From contig NC_034011.1 in NCBI RefSeq assembly GCF_000346465.2, positions 24,921,941 to 24,985,940 of the forward strand: a DNA stretch of 64,000 nt. The letters are read 5' to 3'. This document shows, piece after piece, positions 10,216 to 22,156 of this stretch. A program made the translations under genes and the position numbers. Each line of letters starts with the position of its first letter. The stretch's first letter is position 1. The stretch is from Prunus persica. Its lineage: Eukaryota; Streptophyta; Magnoliopsida; Rosales; Rosaceae. The notes under the pieces are model-generated. The model had not been told where the DNA came from, ran no database searches, and saw only the letters and a list, made by a program, of their open reading frames with translations.

Positions 10216-12574
10216 CAAAACTTAAATCTTTCATTGGTTTACTAATGAAACTTGAGCATGTAATTAAGAATAACAACCTTGAGAAAAAAATTGACTAAAT
10301 ACTATGACAGAGAATGGGGTATGGGATAATCAATGCTATGAGTTGGTTGAGAGCATCCATTAATATATGTGGGTTTTCCTTTTTATTGATGAAAATGAAA
10401 GATGATGGAGGAGAACATAGAACATACACGTTTGATGTTTATTTGTCGATTTCACCCCGGCATTCATATGTGATAGGCCGGACTGAGGGAGACAAACATT
10501 AATTAATTACAGCAACGAATTTTCTGGACATGTTTGACTGTTTTAGCTGTGCTTAGGAGGGTAATGACCAATTATGTGTGGTCTAACTTGATGACTTAAT
10601 TTAGGAGTGTAATCTCTGCATATGCTTAGCAGGTCACTGGAAATATTACTGTAGTTATATTTCAAACCAATCACGCATTGTAATGTAAATATGTTAAAAC
10701 ACATGAAATATCGCTATAGTGGTATTCGCGTAGCATCACACACATGGATATGTATTATGGTTTACGTCACATTCAATAGGAACCCGAAGGATAGATATAA
10801 TTGACATCACATGCCACTCAAAACGCAGATGCATGTGCGCAAGTATGTACGGATTACGGAAGCATGCACTATCTGCATCAAGCAACAGTTTAATGTCAAT
10901 ATCATGTCACTCTCTACAAAGCTCTGTTTTCTGAGTCCAGTTTATGTTGAAAATGATGCATACTTGTGATAATAACACTTGTTTAGGTGATTAATTAGGC
11001 TATTGTCTGTCAGGCTTGCAATGGCTTAATTTGCAAAACTCTTCAACATGGCTCAGAAACCAAGTGTCCAAATATACAGAAAAATGCAAGGCCTTCACCA
11101 TTTTAATATATGCTGAGTGTTGCAGACAGACGCTAACATCTGTCTTCTGAGTTCTGACAATGAAATTTATGAAAACTTTGGCCTCTGCCTAAAAAAAAAC
11201 TTTATTGTAACGGAAATAGCAAAAAGTGTTATCCCGGTGAATGAGAGTTTCTCTCCTCTGCCTTCCTTGCAAACATATTCGAATTCCGTAGCTCTTGACC
11301 TTAATGTTTTGCTTTAATTTCCAACAATCAATGTTATCTGATAATAAGGTCACTCCTGAGATGAGAGACGAAGACTTAAAGGCATTACAAGGCCCACCAA
11401 ATTTCGTCCAAAGATACGCTGTTTTCACCTCTACAACTGGACAAGGTTTCAACTCTTCATGAACTTGACATCAAATCTAGGTGCAGATGTGCAGAATAAA
11501 GTTCTGGGCATAAAGGTAAAAACTCACATGACCACTTAGCAAAATGGTTGTCCCTACATAGTGGAAACAGAAAATATTGTGCTGGTTAGCCCTAAGTTCA
11601 TTACAAGAACTACATATTTTTCAGAAACAAGAGCAGAAGAAAAGTAGATTTACATATGTTTGGTATGTAATAAATGAAAGCTTATCTTTCCCCAAACCAG
11701 AGATAATAAGATGAAACATTATGCATGTGGTGTTTTTCCATCAATGTTTGGTCATGCATGAATGACATTTATTAGCAAATCTTATGGTTTAGAGATTTAG
11801 ATACAAAATGAATCGACAGCAGGGCACTCTTGATGCAGACATGAAAACTTTGAAGACATACCTGCAGCTTTGCAGGCAGTACATAAAATAAAAGATTGAA
11901 GTTACATGCAACTCCAAGCACTGGTTTGAATTGAATTAATAAGTTGGACAGTAAATAAATTCCATCATGGCAATAAAGAAGAATAAATATGAGCAGCTCC
12001 TAAAATTTACCATTATCAGTATCTCTGTCTTCACATGGATGAGTCTGAGAGACATATTTTCTACTTGAGCAGTTGAGAGAGCCAAAGTTACTCTGTCACA
12101 AATTTGTGGCAATTGCCAAATGGGAAACTTCAAAAAACCACGCGGTTTCATCCTTTAAAACCGCTCTCAGTCGAAAATACTGCATTGATTCTACTAACAG
12201 ATCATGAGAGTCCTAAAACCACTTAGCTCTGCTTGGTCCCAACAGCTCAAAATTGTCAGGTTGTCATTTCAGATGTGATGTCGACCGACTTCTATTTATT
12301 CTTCTTCAAAGTTCAAACAATCAAACCCTCCTCCCTCTTCATTTCATTTCCTCACTTCTGCGTGCTTGCTTTCAAACTTCATCATTTCCTAATTGTAATA
12401 ACTCTCTCTCTCTTTCTCCTAATTCCCTTTTTTCTCTCATAAACATGAACATAAAAAGATTACATGTACAGTACACTACTGTACTAGTTACTTACTCATA
12501 GCTAGACAAAGAGTTCTTCCTGCTATGAATGCCTAAAAGAGCTCACAAACTTCACACGTCTTTGTGCAGGAAAA

Positions 12575-13649
12575 ATGACTTCTTTGGGGATTCTTCTACT
12601 TGGGTTTCTCTCAGTTGTCTCCTCTGTCAATGGGTACTATGGGGGCTGGTCCAATGCTCATGCAACCTTTTATGGAGGTGGTGATGCTTCAGGCACAATG
12701 GGTATGTTTAGCTTTATGATTTTTTTCCTTTCTTATTTAACTTATGATAGGTGACAAGCACCTTTGCTGCAAAAAGATTAGAACTTTCATTCTGTTCCCT
12801 TCTACTTATTATATTTGGACATGCAATTTTTTTTTTAGGTGGGGCTTGTGGCTATGGGAACCTGTACAGCCAGGGCTATGGGACTAACACAGCAGCACTA
12901 AGCACTGCATTGTTCAACAATGGCTTGAGCTGTGGGGCATGCTATGAGATCAGGTGTGTAAATGACCCACAGTGGTGCCTCCCTGGCACCATTGTGGTCA
13001 CAGCGACAAACTTTTGCCCACCAGGTGGCTGGTGTGATCCTCCACAGCAACACTTTGATCTCTCTCAGCCTGTCTTCCTGCACATTGCACAATACAGAGC
13101 TGGAGTTGTCCCTGTATCATACAGAAGGTAAGCTAAATCTTATGTCTCTATTAATGCCAACCAGTGGAAAGAGGCCTTGACTTGCAGACAGTAGTCTTAT
13201 GTTCGAACCATGGCACAATGTGTACGAGAAAATCCCCCTCCCCCTTTCTAACTTTGGCCCAAAAAAAAAAAGTTCTCTAATAATTAGGTTTAAAGTGCTA
13301 ATTAAGGCTTAATTATTATGATTATTATGTGTTTTGCAGGGTGAGATGCAAGAGAAGAGGAGGCATAAGGTTCACAGTGAATGGCCATTCGTACTTCAAC
13401 TTAGTGCTTGTGACAAACGTTGGTGGTGCTGGAGATGTGCAGTCTGTGGCCATCAAGGGCTCTAGGACCCGGTGGCAACTAATGTCAAGAAACTGGGGGC
13501 AAAACTGGCAGAGCAACTCAAACCTAAATGGACAGAGCCTCTCTTTTCTTGTGACCACCAGTGATGGCCGCAGATTGGTTTCATATAACGTTGCCCCTCC
13601 TAATTGGTCATTTGGGCAGACATATACTGGGAGACAGTTTCTCTATTAA
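12575..13649 (+). CDS. EXPA: Alpha-expansin
   Basis: Three exons (12575-12701, 12839-13127, 13340-13649) give 241 residues with the classic two-intron expansin layout. An N-terminal signal peptide ([19 protein letters not shown]) directs secretion. Domain 1, a GH45-like barrel, shows GACGYGN, the paired cysteines and the HFD motif (HFDLSQPVF). Domain 2 carries the aromatic surface of a carbohydrate-binding CBM63 ([11 protein letters not shown]) and ends GRQFLY. Expansins loosen wall polysaccharides at acid pH without hydrolysis. The alpha-insertion is short: [10 protein letters not shown] replaces the longer CPPN...NNGGWCNPP of many family members, as in a known subset of alpha-expansins. Intron 2 carries a SINE-like insertion. 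A CT-rich leader precedes the ATG. The exact EXPA number cannot be assigned. Confidence 0.95.
13148..13272 (+). repeat. SINE-like insertion in expansin intron 2
   Basis: The sequence holds a B-box-like TTATGTTCGAACCATGG, then a CCCCCTCCCCC stretch and CTTTGGCCC followed by eleven A residues, which is a retroposon-like tail. It lies wholly inside the intron at 13128-13339. Confidence 0.5.
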
Positions 13650-16328
13650 TTAATTAATCAATTAATTATCTGTCTGGGTGTGCTTAATGAAGCTTCTTTA
13701 GTCTTCCACTTCGTTTAGTTATATGTGGTAAGTTTACTATCAGCAGACAAAAAGCTGAAGTAATTCTGAGGAGGAAGGATGGAGTGTAGCTAATAGCTAT
13801 AGTTGTTGGAAGAATATGAAAAACGGTTTACTTTGAAGTGAGTGGCCCTTTTCATTATTTGATAATAGATTGTGAGTTTTTGCAGTTCATGGCTGGGATT
13901 GTTCTGAAGCCTGATGGCCATATCTGCTAGAGAGAGAGAAAGAGAGACAGAGAGAGATTATGTTTCTTAAGGCAGTTTGGCAGTGGAATTTTACCACCCG
14001 CTGTTAATTTCATGAAGTTATGAATATTGAATAGAAGAGGTGTGTTTTTACTAGTTACTAGCAAATGCTATATGGCAGAAGGTATGTTTGCTAATTGCCT
14101 GTGTAATGTCAATAAACCTGCTTATGCGCCTTTTTATTACATTCCAGATACAATAATACTAAAGGCAACAACTTATTACGCTAAACTCCGGTTATAAAAT
14201 CGATAGCTTACTCAACTTATTGTCTATATTCCAGTTTGCACTTTCATTTCTAGGTGTAGATACACATAACGTTTTAGTAAGAAAACTTAATAACGTTGGT
14301 GACAGATTAAAGTCGTTAACTTATGCATTCTTGTGATTCACATCAACTGACCCACCACAACCAAACCCCAAGAGAGCAGAGTACATTTTTTTTCGGTCTT
14401 GTATCATTCATCTTTAATGCAGATAGTGAAATATTTTTGGTGCTGTTGCAGAACACCACCTGTAATTATCAGAGTGAAGCCCAAACATTCAAACTATTAA
14501 AAACAACAAAGTACGAATGCAATAGAACATGGTGTTTCTTGACTCTCTACTCTCAATCAAACCATAGCCATAGAGCTGAGTGGTTGAAAAACGCTTTATA
14601 CGGGACAGGGAATTTAACCCAGTTAGGTAAAAGTGATGAATAATTTTGGTGTAACAAATTTGGGGATAGGCACCGACACTAGAAACATAGTTCAATCCAT
14701 GATATGAAAACTCTTTTTTTTTTTGTGTGTCTTTTGTCTTTTTTATTCCCCTGAAAATCTGTTTGGTGCCAACTTACATAGCTTTATTCTTAGTTGATGT
14801 TGGATAGATTTATTTCTCTAAAATCTAAATCTAATGTAATGCGCCGTTTGATGCTAATTTTGAACACCTTATGGCATATTTGATAACTATTTTATTTTTC
14901 ATTTTTCGTTTTTTGTGCTAGAAAAAATGAGAGTGAGGATGAGATTGAGAGGGGAGGATGAGAATGAGGAGTAACAAAAGTGAAAACAAAAACTTGAAAA
15001 TGACAATTTCAAATAGATTTCAGTTTTTAGTTTTTGTTTCCACTTTTGTTACTCATCCCTCCCATCATCCCCTCTCATCTCTACTCTATTTTTCACTTCC
15101 ATTCTTCATTTTTTTCCTCTATACTCTAGCACAAAATATAAAAACTAAAAACTAAAATTGAAATGGTTATCAAATAAGTCTTTATTCTGAAAATAAGAAG
15201 AATGGAAAAGTTGTATCACATCAAAGTCACAACCACATTGACGTGTAGCCAAGCTGCATGCAGAATGCAGAGCCAAAATGCGATATAAAGTAATGACAAC
15301 CAAATTGACATCGAGCTCGAAGCTCTTGGCATTTTGGTGGTTGCATTCTCACCATGTCAGATGATGCAATGAACTGAAGGGTTGTTGCCAGCTAATTTCA
15401 ACTCTCCCATAGGCTGCAGTGAATTTAGGCTTTGATTTGGAGCAGTTGGTTGTTAGTTTTATTTTGGTTTGATACATGGGCAAACATAACTCATTAAAAA
15501 TACCCCCAAAAAAAAAAAAAAGAAGAAGAATGATTGGCATGTAAGTACAGTTTGCTAGTTCGAATGAAAAGATCCAAGTATTTTCCCGTTTCCTTCTGGT
15601 TTTGGGTAATGAATGAGTGCACTAATGATTAATTTGTAGGCCCTTTGGACTCATGGTGCGTGAGTAAAAGGGCACCTAAATCTAATGCTTTCATTTCATC
15701 AAATGGTGTGAGTCAGCCAGCTGGTTGGTTGCATGACATGTATGGCCAACACCGACTAGCGTTCATCAATGCCAGCAATATGCAACTCTTGGTGAAGTAA
15801 AACTTCTCTATTCCCTTTCATTGCCCCTTTTTCTCTATATCCATTTTCCTTGCAATTTTTGGTGAAGAAAAACTTTTTTTTTTCTTTTTTTTTGTTTGTT
15901 TGTGCCCAGACAATAACTAAACAAAAATCCATCTACACCTTAAAAGGCCATCTCTGTCTTCTTGAAGAACACCGGTAATACCACCAGGAGGCAAAACAAA
16001 GCAGTGAACACCCATTTCCATCTCATGCTCTCCTCATGTCACCTGTGGGAAGAGAAGATATAAAAGGAAGCGCAACGAAACGGGAATATAGAAGTATTTC
16101 TTGTCTTTGTGGCCTTCGTTTATTGCTTCACATTGATTTTTGACAGGACTTGCTGTTGGCCCATGCTTGATCTTGGGCTCAAGTTTAGGGGCCTAAGCCC
16201 ATAAAATGTTTGTGTTACACTAAAATTTCATAGCACAACCCAATATTCTCAGAAAGGGAAAAAGAAGCCAAATCCAATAGAAGTGATTGCTTTGGCAACT
16301 ACATTGGTGGAGGCACAGCGTCATAGCA
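13650..16328. other. Intergenic region with a foldback element
   Basis: Besides the expansin 3' region, which has a GAGA-rich run near 13930-13960, this holds the foldback element at 14877-15176, several poly-A/T tracts and the leader of the next PPR gene. The ORF at 14323-14643 has no recognisable domain and is not called. Confidence 0.5.
14877..15176. mobile_element. Long foldback (MITE-type) element
   Basis: The ends are inverted copies: TATTTGATAACTATTT at 14877-14892 against the reverse complement of 15161-15176. The match continues inward through TTTTGTGCTAGA and GAGTAACAAAAGTG for over 100 bases per arm, leaving a short centre near 15010. This motif style (TTTGATAACCATTT) is common in plant foldback MITEs. 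No transposase is present, and the target duplication is unclear. Confidence 0.6.
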
Positions 16329-18443
16329 ATGCCCAGTGTAAAAGTCCCAAGAAACTATCACGTACCGTTTCTTTTCAAACCCAAGGTCATACCCGGTTCT
16401 ATTGAGGACCCCATCAAGCTTTTGAAAAAGGCAGCTGATACTAAGAACCTACGGTTAGGCAAAACAGTCCATGCCCATCTCATCCTTTCCAGTGAAACTT
16501 CTAAATTCCTTGACATATTTCATGCTAACTCTCTCATCAACTTATATGCAAAATGTGACCGAATTACAACTGCCCGCCATTTGTTTGAATGTATGCCCAA
16601 GAGAAATGTGGTATCTTGGACTGCCTTGATGGCTGGCTATTTACATAAAGGGCTGACCTTGGAAGTTCTTGGCTTGTTCAAGACTATGGTATCTGTGGAT
16701 AATTTGTGCCCGAATGAATTTGTTTTTGCGACTGTTCTTTCTTCTTGTTCTGGCAGTGGGAGAGTTGAAGAGGGAAAGCAGTGCCATGGCTATGTATTGA
16801 AGTCTGGATTGTTGTCTTATCAGTATGTTAAGAATGCACTAGTTCACATGTATTCAAGTTGTTCAGAAGTGGAAGCGGCTATGAGGGTTCTGAACACTGT
16901 GCCAGGTGATGATATTCTTTCGTATAATTCGGTTGTAAATGGGCTCTTAGAACATGGGCATGTGAAGGAAGCAATGGATATTTTGGATATGATGATAGGT
17001 CAGTGCAAGGCTTGGGACAATGTTACATACATTACCATTTTTGGCGTTTGTGCCCATCTTAAGGATTTGAGATTGGGTCTGCAAGTTCACAGCCAAATGT
17101 TGAAGACAGATATCGACTGTGATGTCTTTCTAAGTAGTGCAATGATTGACATGTATGGGAAATGTGGTAAGGTTTTGAATGCATTGAAAGTTTTTGATGG
17201 CTTGCAAACTCGGAACATAGTCTCCTGGACTGCAATCATGGCCGCTTATTTCCAAAATGGGTGCTTTGAGGAAGCATTAGGTCTATTGTCACAGATGGAA
17301 TTTGAAGATATTCTTCCAAATGAATATACTTTTGCTGTCTTGCTTAACTCATGTGCAGGTTTGTCTGCACTAAGACATGGAGATCTATTGCATGCCAGTG
17401 TTGAGAAGTCGGGTTTTAAAGACCATGCCATTGTGGGGAATGCTTTGGTCAATATGTATTCAAAGTGTGGCAACATTCAAGCAGCAAATGACGTGTTCTT
17501 GGATATGACATCTCGAGACGCTGTTACCTGGAATGCAATGATATCAGGATTTTCCCATCATGGGCTTGGTAACGAAGCGCTGAATGTGTTTCAAGATATG
17601 TTGGAAGCAGGAGAGCGTCCTAACAATATTACTTTTGTTGGTGTTCTCTCAGCTTGTGCTCATTTGGGTCTGGTGCAAGAAGGATTCTACTATTTGAACC
17701 AGCTAATGAAACAGATTGGCATTGAACCCGGACTAGAGCATCATACTTGTATTGTAGGGCTCCTCAGCAGGGCTGGACAACTTGATCAAGCTGAGAAATA
17801 TATGAGGACTATGCCAGTCAAGTGGGACATTGTTGCCTGGCGAAGTTTGCTCAATGCTTGTCATGTACATAAAAGTTATGGCTTAGGTAAGCGAGTAGCA
17901 GAGGTTGTTGTGCAAATGGACCCTAATGACGTGGGAACATATACACTATTGTCAAATATGTATGCCAAGGCAAACAGGTGGGATGGAGTTGTGCAGATCC
18001 GGAAATTGATGAGGGAAAAAAACATCAAGAAAGAACCTGGGGTGAGCTGGGTAGAGATAAGAAATACTACCCATATCTTTGTTTCGGATGATAACATACA
18101 CCCAGAGTCCAGTCAGATACATGAAAAAGTTGGGGAATTGTTGGCCAAGATTAAACTATTGGGATATGTGCCAGATATTGCTGCAGTGCTACATGATGTG
18201 GACGATGAGCAAAAGGAAGATTATCTTAGTTATCACAGCGAGAAGCTTGCAATAGCATATGCCCTCATGAAAACACCTACAGAAGTGCCCATTCGTGTTA
18301 TTAAGAACCTCAGGATATGCGATGATTGCCATGCAGCTGTGAAACTTATTTCAAAGGTCACAAACAGGTTGATAATTGTTAGAGATGCCAATCGATTCCA
18401 TCAATTTCAGGACGGTAAATGCTCTTGTGCAGATTACTGGTGA
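16329..18443 (+). CDS. EMB2744: DYW-class pentatricopeptide repeat protein, EMB2744-like
   Basis: This is an intronless gene of 704 codons starting at the first in-frame ATG (IAMPSVKVPRN). The frame is open further upstream, but only with non-ATG codons. PLS-type repeats fill about residues 40-540 (RNVVSWTALMAGYL, NALVNMYSKCGNI). The E and E+ region contains KEPGVSWVEI, and a DYW deaminase-like domain carries HSEKLAIAYAL, CDDCHAAVKL and the terminal CSCADYW. DYW PPR proteins bind organelle RNA one base per repeat and perform C-to-U editing through the HxE and CxxC zinc site. Sequence and length agree with Arabidopsis At5g39680, a gene needed for embryo development. The neighbours downstream (CML, then Dof) match the Arabidopsis order. 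Confidence 0.95.
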   Translation: MPSVKVPRNYHVPFLFKPKVIPGSIEDPIKLLKKAADTKNLRLGKTVHAHLILSSETSKFLDIFHANSLINLYAKCDRITTARHLFECMPKRNVVSWTALMAGYLHKGLTLEVLGLFKTMVSVDNLCPNEFVFATVLSSCSGSGRVEEGKQCHGYVLKSGLLSYQYVKNALVHMYSSCSEVEAAMRVLNTVPGDDILSYNSVVNGLLEHGHVKEAMDILDMMIGQCKAWDNVTYITIFGVCAHLKDLRLGLQVHSQMLKTDIDCDVFLSSAMIDMYGKCGKVLNALKVFDGLQTRNIVSWTAIMAAYFQNGCFEEALGLLSQMEFEDILPNEYTFAVLLNSCAGLSALRHGDLLHASVEKSGFKDHAIVGNALVNMYSKCGNIQAANDVFLDMTSRDAVTWNAMISGFSHHGLGNEALNVFQDMLEAGERPNNITFVGVLSACAHLGLVQEGFYYLNQLMKQIGIEPGLEHHTCIVGLLSRAGQLDQAEKYMRTMPVKWDIVAWRSLLNACHVHKSYGLGKRVAEVVVQMDPNDVGTYTLLSNMYAKANRWDGVVQIRKLMREKNIKKEPGVSWVEIRNTTHIFVSDDNIHPESSQIHEKVGELLAKIKLLGYVPDIAAVLHDVDDEQKEDYLSYHSEKLAIAYALMKTPTEVPIRVIKNLRICDDCHAAVKLISKVTNRLIIVRDANRFHQFQDGKCSCADYW

Positions 18444-19457
18444 TAATGATGAAAGTTTTAATAAAGTGGATTACCAGGGAAGGAACTTACATCTTATGGG
18501 TCATAGCCGTATAAGCCTCCATGGCAGCCATACTGAGCATGCTGTGCAGAGGTTCATGCTGTGTAAGTATATTAAACAGTTTCTTAAACAGCTTATCATA
18601 CTCCTATTTCGGTTTTTGTTGATGGTTAAGTGGATTTTGAATGAGTTTCTACCTTTCAGGTTAAGACATCCAGCTTAGAGGCTTTATTTAATCACCTGTT
18701 TTTGCTCCTAGAGTCCAATGCAAAATCCAGTATAATGTAAAGGCAGTTTCAGAATATAGAGCGGGGACTAATTTTTCTTCGCTCTACCAACTATCGATCA
18801 AACTTGGAGCTCAGGTACTTTGTTGTATTTTATTGCCTGTCAGCTTATGTTGTATACTCTAGTCTATCAAGACAGCATCAAAGTTTCTTGTATAGCATCT
18901 CTCAGAAGAAGTTGGTTCCTTTGTTCTTTTTGATATGGTATCTGATGATGTACGTCAACTTTTCTCAGCCAGTAATACAGTATGGGCATGCTTGATTTAG
19001 TATGTTTAAAATTCATTTTTCTGTATTGAAGGGTGTTTCTTTGGAAAGACTGGATATAACTGTTCCTCAGATGTAAAGAATTCATTCACTTAATTGCAGG
19101 ATTTGCTTTCTTTTTAATGCAAGATAATTTCAAATAGTAGTAGTGGGGTAATATCTCCAATGCAATTTTTTGAGTAGTTACATTTGAGGGCGTTCCTCAA
19201 ACGAAAAAATATATTTGTAATGAAACATACAGAGAGACCAAGTAGTCAGAAACATACAGAGAGACCAAGTAGTCTGTTGAAACTACTAGATAGAAAATGG
19301 CTGAAGCTAACAGGGTGGGAAGGTAGTTTGGCGTCCCGTATTTGGTGCATTTTTTAGGAGAGAATAAGATATGCATTCATATTTGTCATTAATAATAATT
19401 GTGAGAAGACGTCTTAAAAGACAGAACAGAAATGCATGATAGAAGAAAAAAAATGAA
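18444..19457. other. Convergent spacer between PPR and CML genes
   Basis: This holds the 3' regions of two tail-to-tail genes. A 27-bp direct tandem duplication (GAAACATACAGAGAGACC...) occurs at about 19222-19275. No further gene is visible. Confidence 0.5.
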
Positions 19458-20060
19458 TCAGCAAAAGCTGGCCTCCATAAACTTCACGAATTCATTGAAC
19501 TCTATCCTTCCATCTCTGTTTTCGTCGAATGTCCTGATCATTTTTTGGCAGTCTTCTAGCTTTGATCCTTCTTTTAAGCCCAATATACAGAGAATTCTCT
19601 GCAACTCCCTTGCATCGATAAACCCATCTCTGTTCTCATCAAACACATCAAAAGCTTCCTTTACTTCCCCCAAGCTTGGCTCCTTCTCATCAAACAGTCC
19701 TGCAAGTTCATTGGAACTGAACGACTCTGGTAGTTCCTCACTTTCTGGACTGGAAAAAATTCCCAAGTTTCCCATCACCATCTTCACATCATCTCTGCTC
19801 AAGTTTCCATCATCTTTCCTTTTGCAGATCAGCTCCGGCTTCCTCAACTCAGAATCCAAGTTCTTCACATCCAAAATCTTTGAGTTGCCACAGTTTTGTT
19901 GGGATTGGAGAGTAGACTGAAATCTCGAAAATAACTTCTGAGTGCTACTAGAAATTGTGCGTAAGAAGATTGCATCAAGCAAAAGAAATAGTGAGGATGT
20001 ATTGTCGTTAGTTGATGATGATATCTTCTCCATTGTAATAAAGTAGTAGAGGCTGAACAT
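19458..20060 (-). CDS. Calmodulin-like calcium sensor (CML45/46/47 group)
   Basis: The gene is intronless. ATG 20060 gives 200 residues, and the in-frame ATG at 20033 (MEKISSSTND) is an equally plausible start. The N-terminus has a hydrophobic stretch (SLFLLLDAIFLRTI) typical of this CML subgroup, possibly a membrane or targeting segment. The C-terminal half has two EF-hands with complete loops, DENRDGFIDARE and DENRDGRIEFNE, each with acidic ligands at positions 1 and 12. It should bind Ca2+ and relay it to targets, and family members respond to stress and defence. Its place next to the EMB2744-like gene repeats the Arabidopsis arrangement at At5g39670/39680. A TATA box lies about 130 bases upstream. 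Confidence 0.9.
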   Translation of the reverse strand: MFSLYYFITMEKISSSTNDNTSSLFLLLDAIFLRTISSSTQKLFSRFQSTLQSQQNCGNSKILDVKNLDSELRKPELICKRKDDGNLSRDDVKMVMGNLGIFSSPESEELPESFSSNELAGLFDEKEPSLGEVKEAFDVFDENRDGFIDARELQRILCILGLKEGSKLEDCQKMIRTFDENRDGRIEFNEFVKFMEASFC

Positions 20061-20186
20061 GAATGTTGATATTTCCACTGAGAAGCCAAGTTAGAATTCT
20101 CAAGTCTATGCTATGTGATAGAGCTGGAAGAGATGAAAGAATGTTTTTACATTAAAGGTTTGATGTATGGAGAGATGTGGGTGGTG

Positions 20187-20196
20187 TTTTATATAG
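20187..20196 (-). promoter_or_regulatory. TATA box of the CML gene
   Basis: The minus strand reads CTATATAAAACACC, roughly 130 bases before the CML start codon, a normal plant distance with a leader of about 100 bases. Confidence 0.55.
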
Positions 20197-20199
20197 GCC

Positions 20200-21969
20200 A
20201 AGATTTAGTCTTGTATTTGAAGCCACCAAACTGGTCAAGCCCCAAAGTTGGGGAAGGTGCTTGTGAACTGCCTGCCACAGGTCTTTAGGAGAAATGGTTG
20301 AAAGTAGATGAAGAAATGGTCACCACCTGAACCATTTCTTAGAATCTTAAGAGGAAGTTTCATTGTTTTGTTGGAGGAAATGTGGTGGGGTCAGGCTGGC
20401 CTGCCTTTCTCTGGCTCTTTCATTTTGGTTTATGTGGAAATAGTACTGGGAATCTGCCGGCTGTTGACTGCTTAAAAAATCAATGAAAAACAAAACAAAA
20501 ACAAAAAAAGATCTGAAAGTGAGTTTCGCAGAAAGTAAGATTTGATAGTGGGGCTGCTCTTCTTGGTCCACTATTGCAATTCATTTCCCATGCGCTGATT
20601 TTTTTTTTCATATTATTTTATGCATTGCCAAAGTGGGCAGATTCTTTTTCTGCATATTTTATGTCTCTGTCTGCTGGGGAAAGCAAATATATATGCTAAC
20701 AGTCAATTGTAGGCTTCTTAGGAAAATTCCAAGTTCCCTATTTCTTTAGCCAAGCTTCTTTATTTGCTTGGTAAAAGCTGAGGAAATTGTCATTGAGTGT
20801 TCCCCCTGAGATTTGAAGTTTCAAGCCTTTCCCATATTGGTCGTTCCACATTCCACACACGTTATTGATTCTTGCGTGCGAGAAGGGTTGTCTACTAGTT
20901 GTAAACTTACACGTAGGGTAGGGTTGTGCAGGTTTAAGCCGCCTTTTCATTATGGGCCTGGGCCTGGCCCGCTAGTTGCATTGGGTTCCTACAGAAAGTC
21001 CTTAAACACTCGATGATATTATCATGGGCCTTGAAAGCCCAAACCCAATCACAAACAAATAAGCAAAGTCTTTCCACTCCGCCAATTTTCAAGCCCATTT
21101 ATCAAAGAATTATACTTATAGGATGGCAGATCATCCAAAGATAAATGTAGCTGGTAGCCATAACATATCATAGATACGCAAAGAAGTGTGTATGTTCTCT
21201 TGCAACTAAATTCATTTGATCTCCATTCCCGTACATAAGGGTAGTTTAGAATATCGTTTTGTCCAAAACCACCTCTTCTTTTTGAAGTGTTGGGTCCCCC
21301 CTTAAAACCAAAAGGTTTCCGAATTTGTCTGCCAAGATTTTACAGTTTTGATATTCAAGTTCAAATTCAAGTGGTCAGCTCCAAGATCATTGTCGATGGA
21401 AAAGCCAAAGGGTGTAAATAACACTTTTGAATGAAATCATGAACAAATTACTTTTGCTTTATAGCATTTCTCTTTTGTAGACAGATCCTGCTAAGTGTAG
21501 GCCCAGTTTTTCGATCAAAGAGGACAATACTACATGAAAAAAGTCTCCTCTCCTGTCAGATAGGGTCGTGCACACTTCTTATTATTTCTTTATCACACCT
21601 CAAACTCAAAGTAAAATGGTGCCCACGTTGTCAAATATCCTCGTTATGGGTCCTTCCTTGTGGCAAGGTCAACTATTTTTATATTGTCGATCACGTTGAG
21701 GCCATTCATCATTATCAGCATGGAAGGTAAAATTGAATCATTGTTCAAATACACTATAAGTAGCATTTTCAACCAGAAAGAGCTTTACTTCAATCAAATT
21801 TCAATTAGCTTCAAATGCCATTGAAGGTAAAATAAGCTAGTAACTACAAAACCAGGTATTTAAAGAACATCTGACATATAATTCTATGTTAACTCACAAA
21901 AAACATATTGTCAAAATGCTGAAAAAAAATAACATGATAATCAGTAATTACCATTCAGAACTACAATAT

Positions 21970-22028
<59 letters not shown>

Positions 22029-22156
22029 GCAACATAAATACACTTGGACGAAGAACCTGAACTAAAATGCTTCATATTTCACCACAAAGGTGAAAGTAAG
22101 AAAGTGAAATGAAAACCAACTGACATGACTTTATTCCTTGCAGCAAATTGGTCATT
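20200..22156. other. Intergenic region
   Basis: No supported gene is seen here. It includes CML promoter sequence and, at 21971-22025, a long (GA)n run. The rest is AT-rich with short chance ORFs. Confidence 0.5.
21971..22025. repeat. (GA)n microsatellite
   Basis: About 27 uninterrupted GA units lie some 130 bases beyond the stop codon of the small peptide gene. Confidence 0.95.

Larger units (their letters stand above)
8036..12574. other. 4.5-kb intergenic region
   Basis: No coding frame longer than a chance ORF can be supported. It contains two SINE-like sequences (about 9497-9625 plus, and about 10105-10215 minus) and otherwise AT-rich unique-looking sequence. The last 300 bases are the expansin promoter and leader, with a CT-rich tract at about 12400-12435. 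No convincing TATA box was placed. Confidence 0.5.

Noticed and set aside
14323..14643. Plus-strand ORF of 106 codons
   Set aside because: No domain, signal or splice context, and its AT-rich composition matches the spacer.
16287..16328. Upstream extension of the EMB2744-like protein
   Set aside because: The extension starts with TTG, and the first ATG is at 16329, which also fits the length of the Arabidopsis homologue.
20061..20078. Six extra N-terminal codons of the CML protein
   Set aside because: They begin with GTG, and ATGs at 20060 and 20033 are better.
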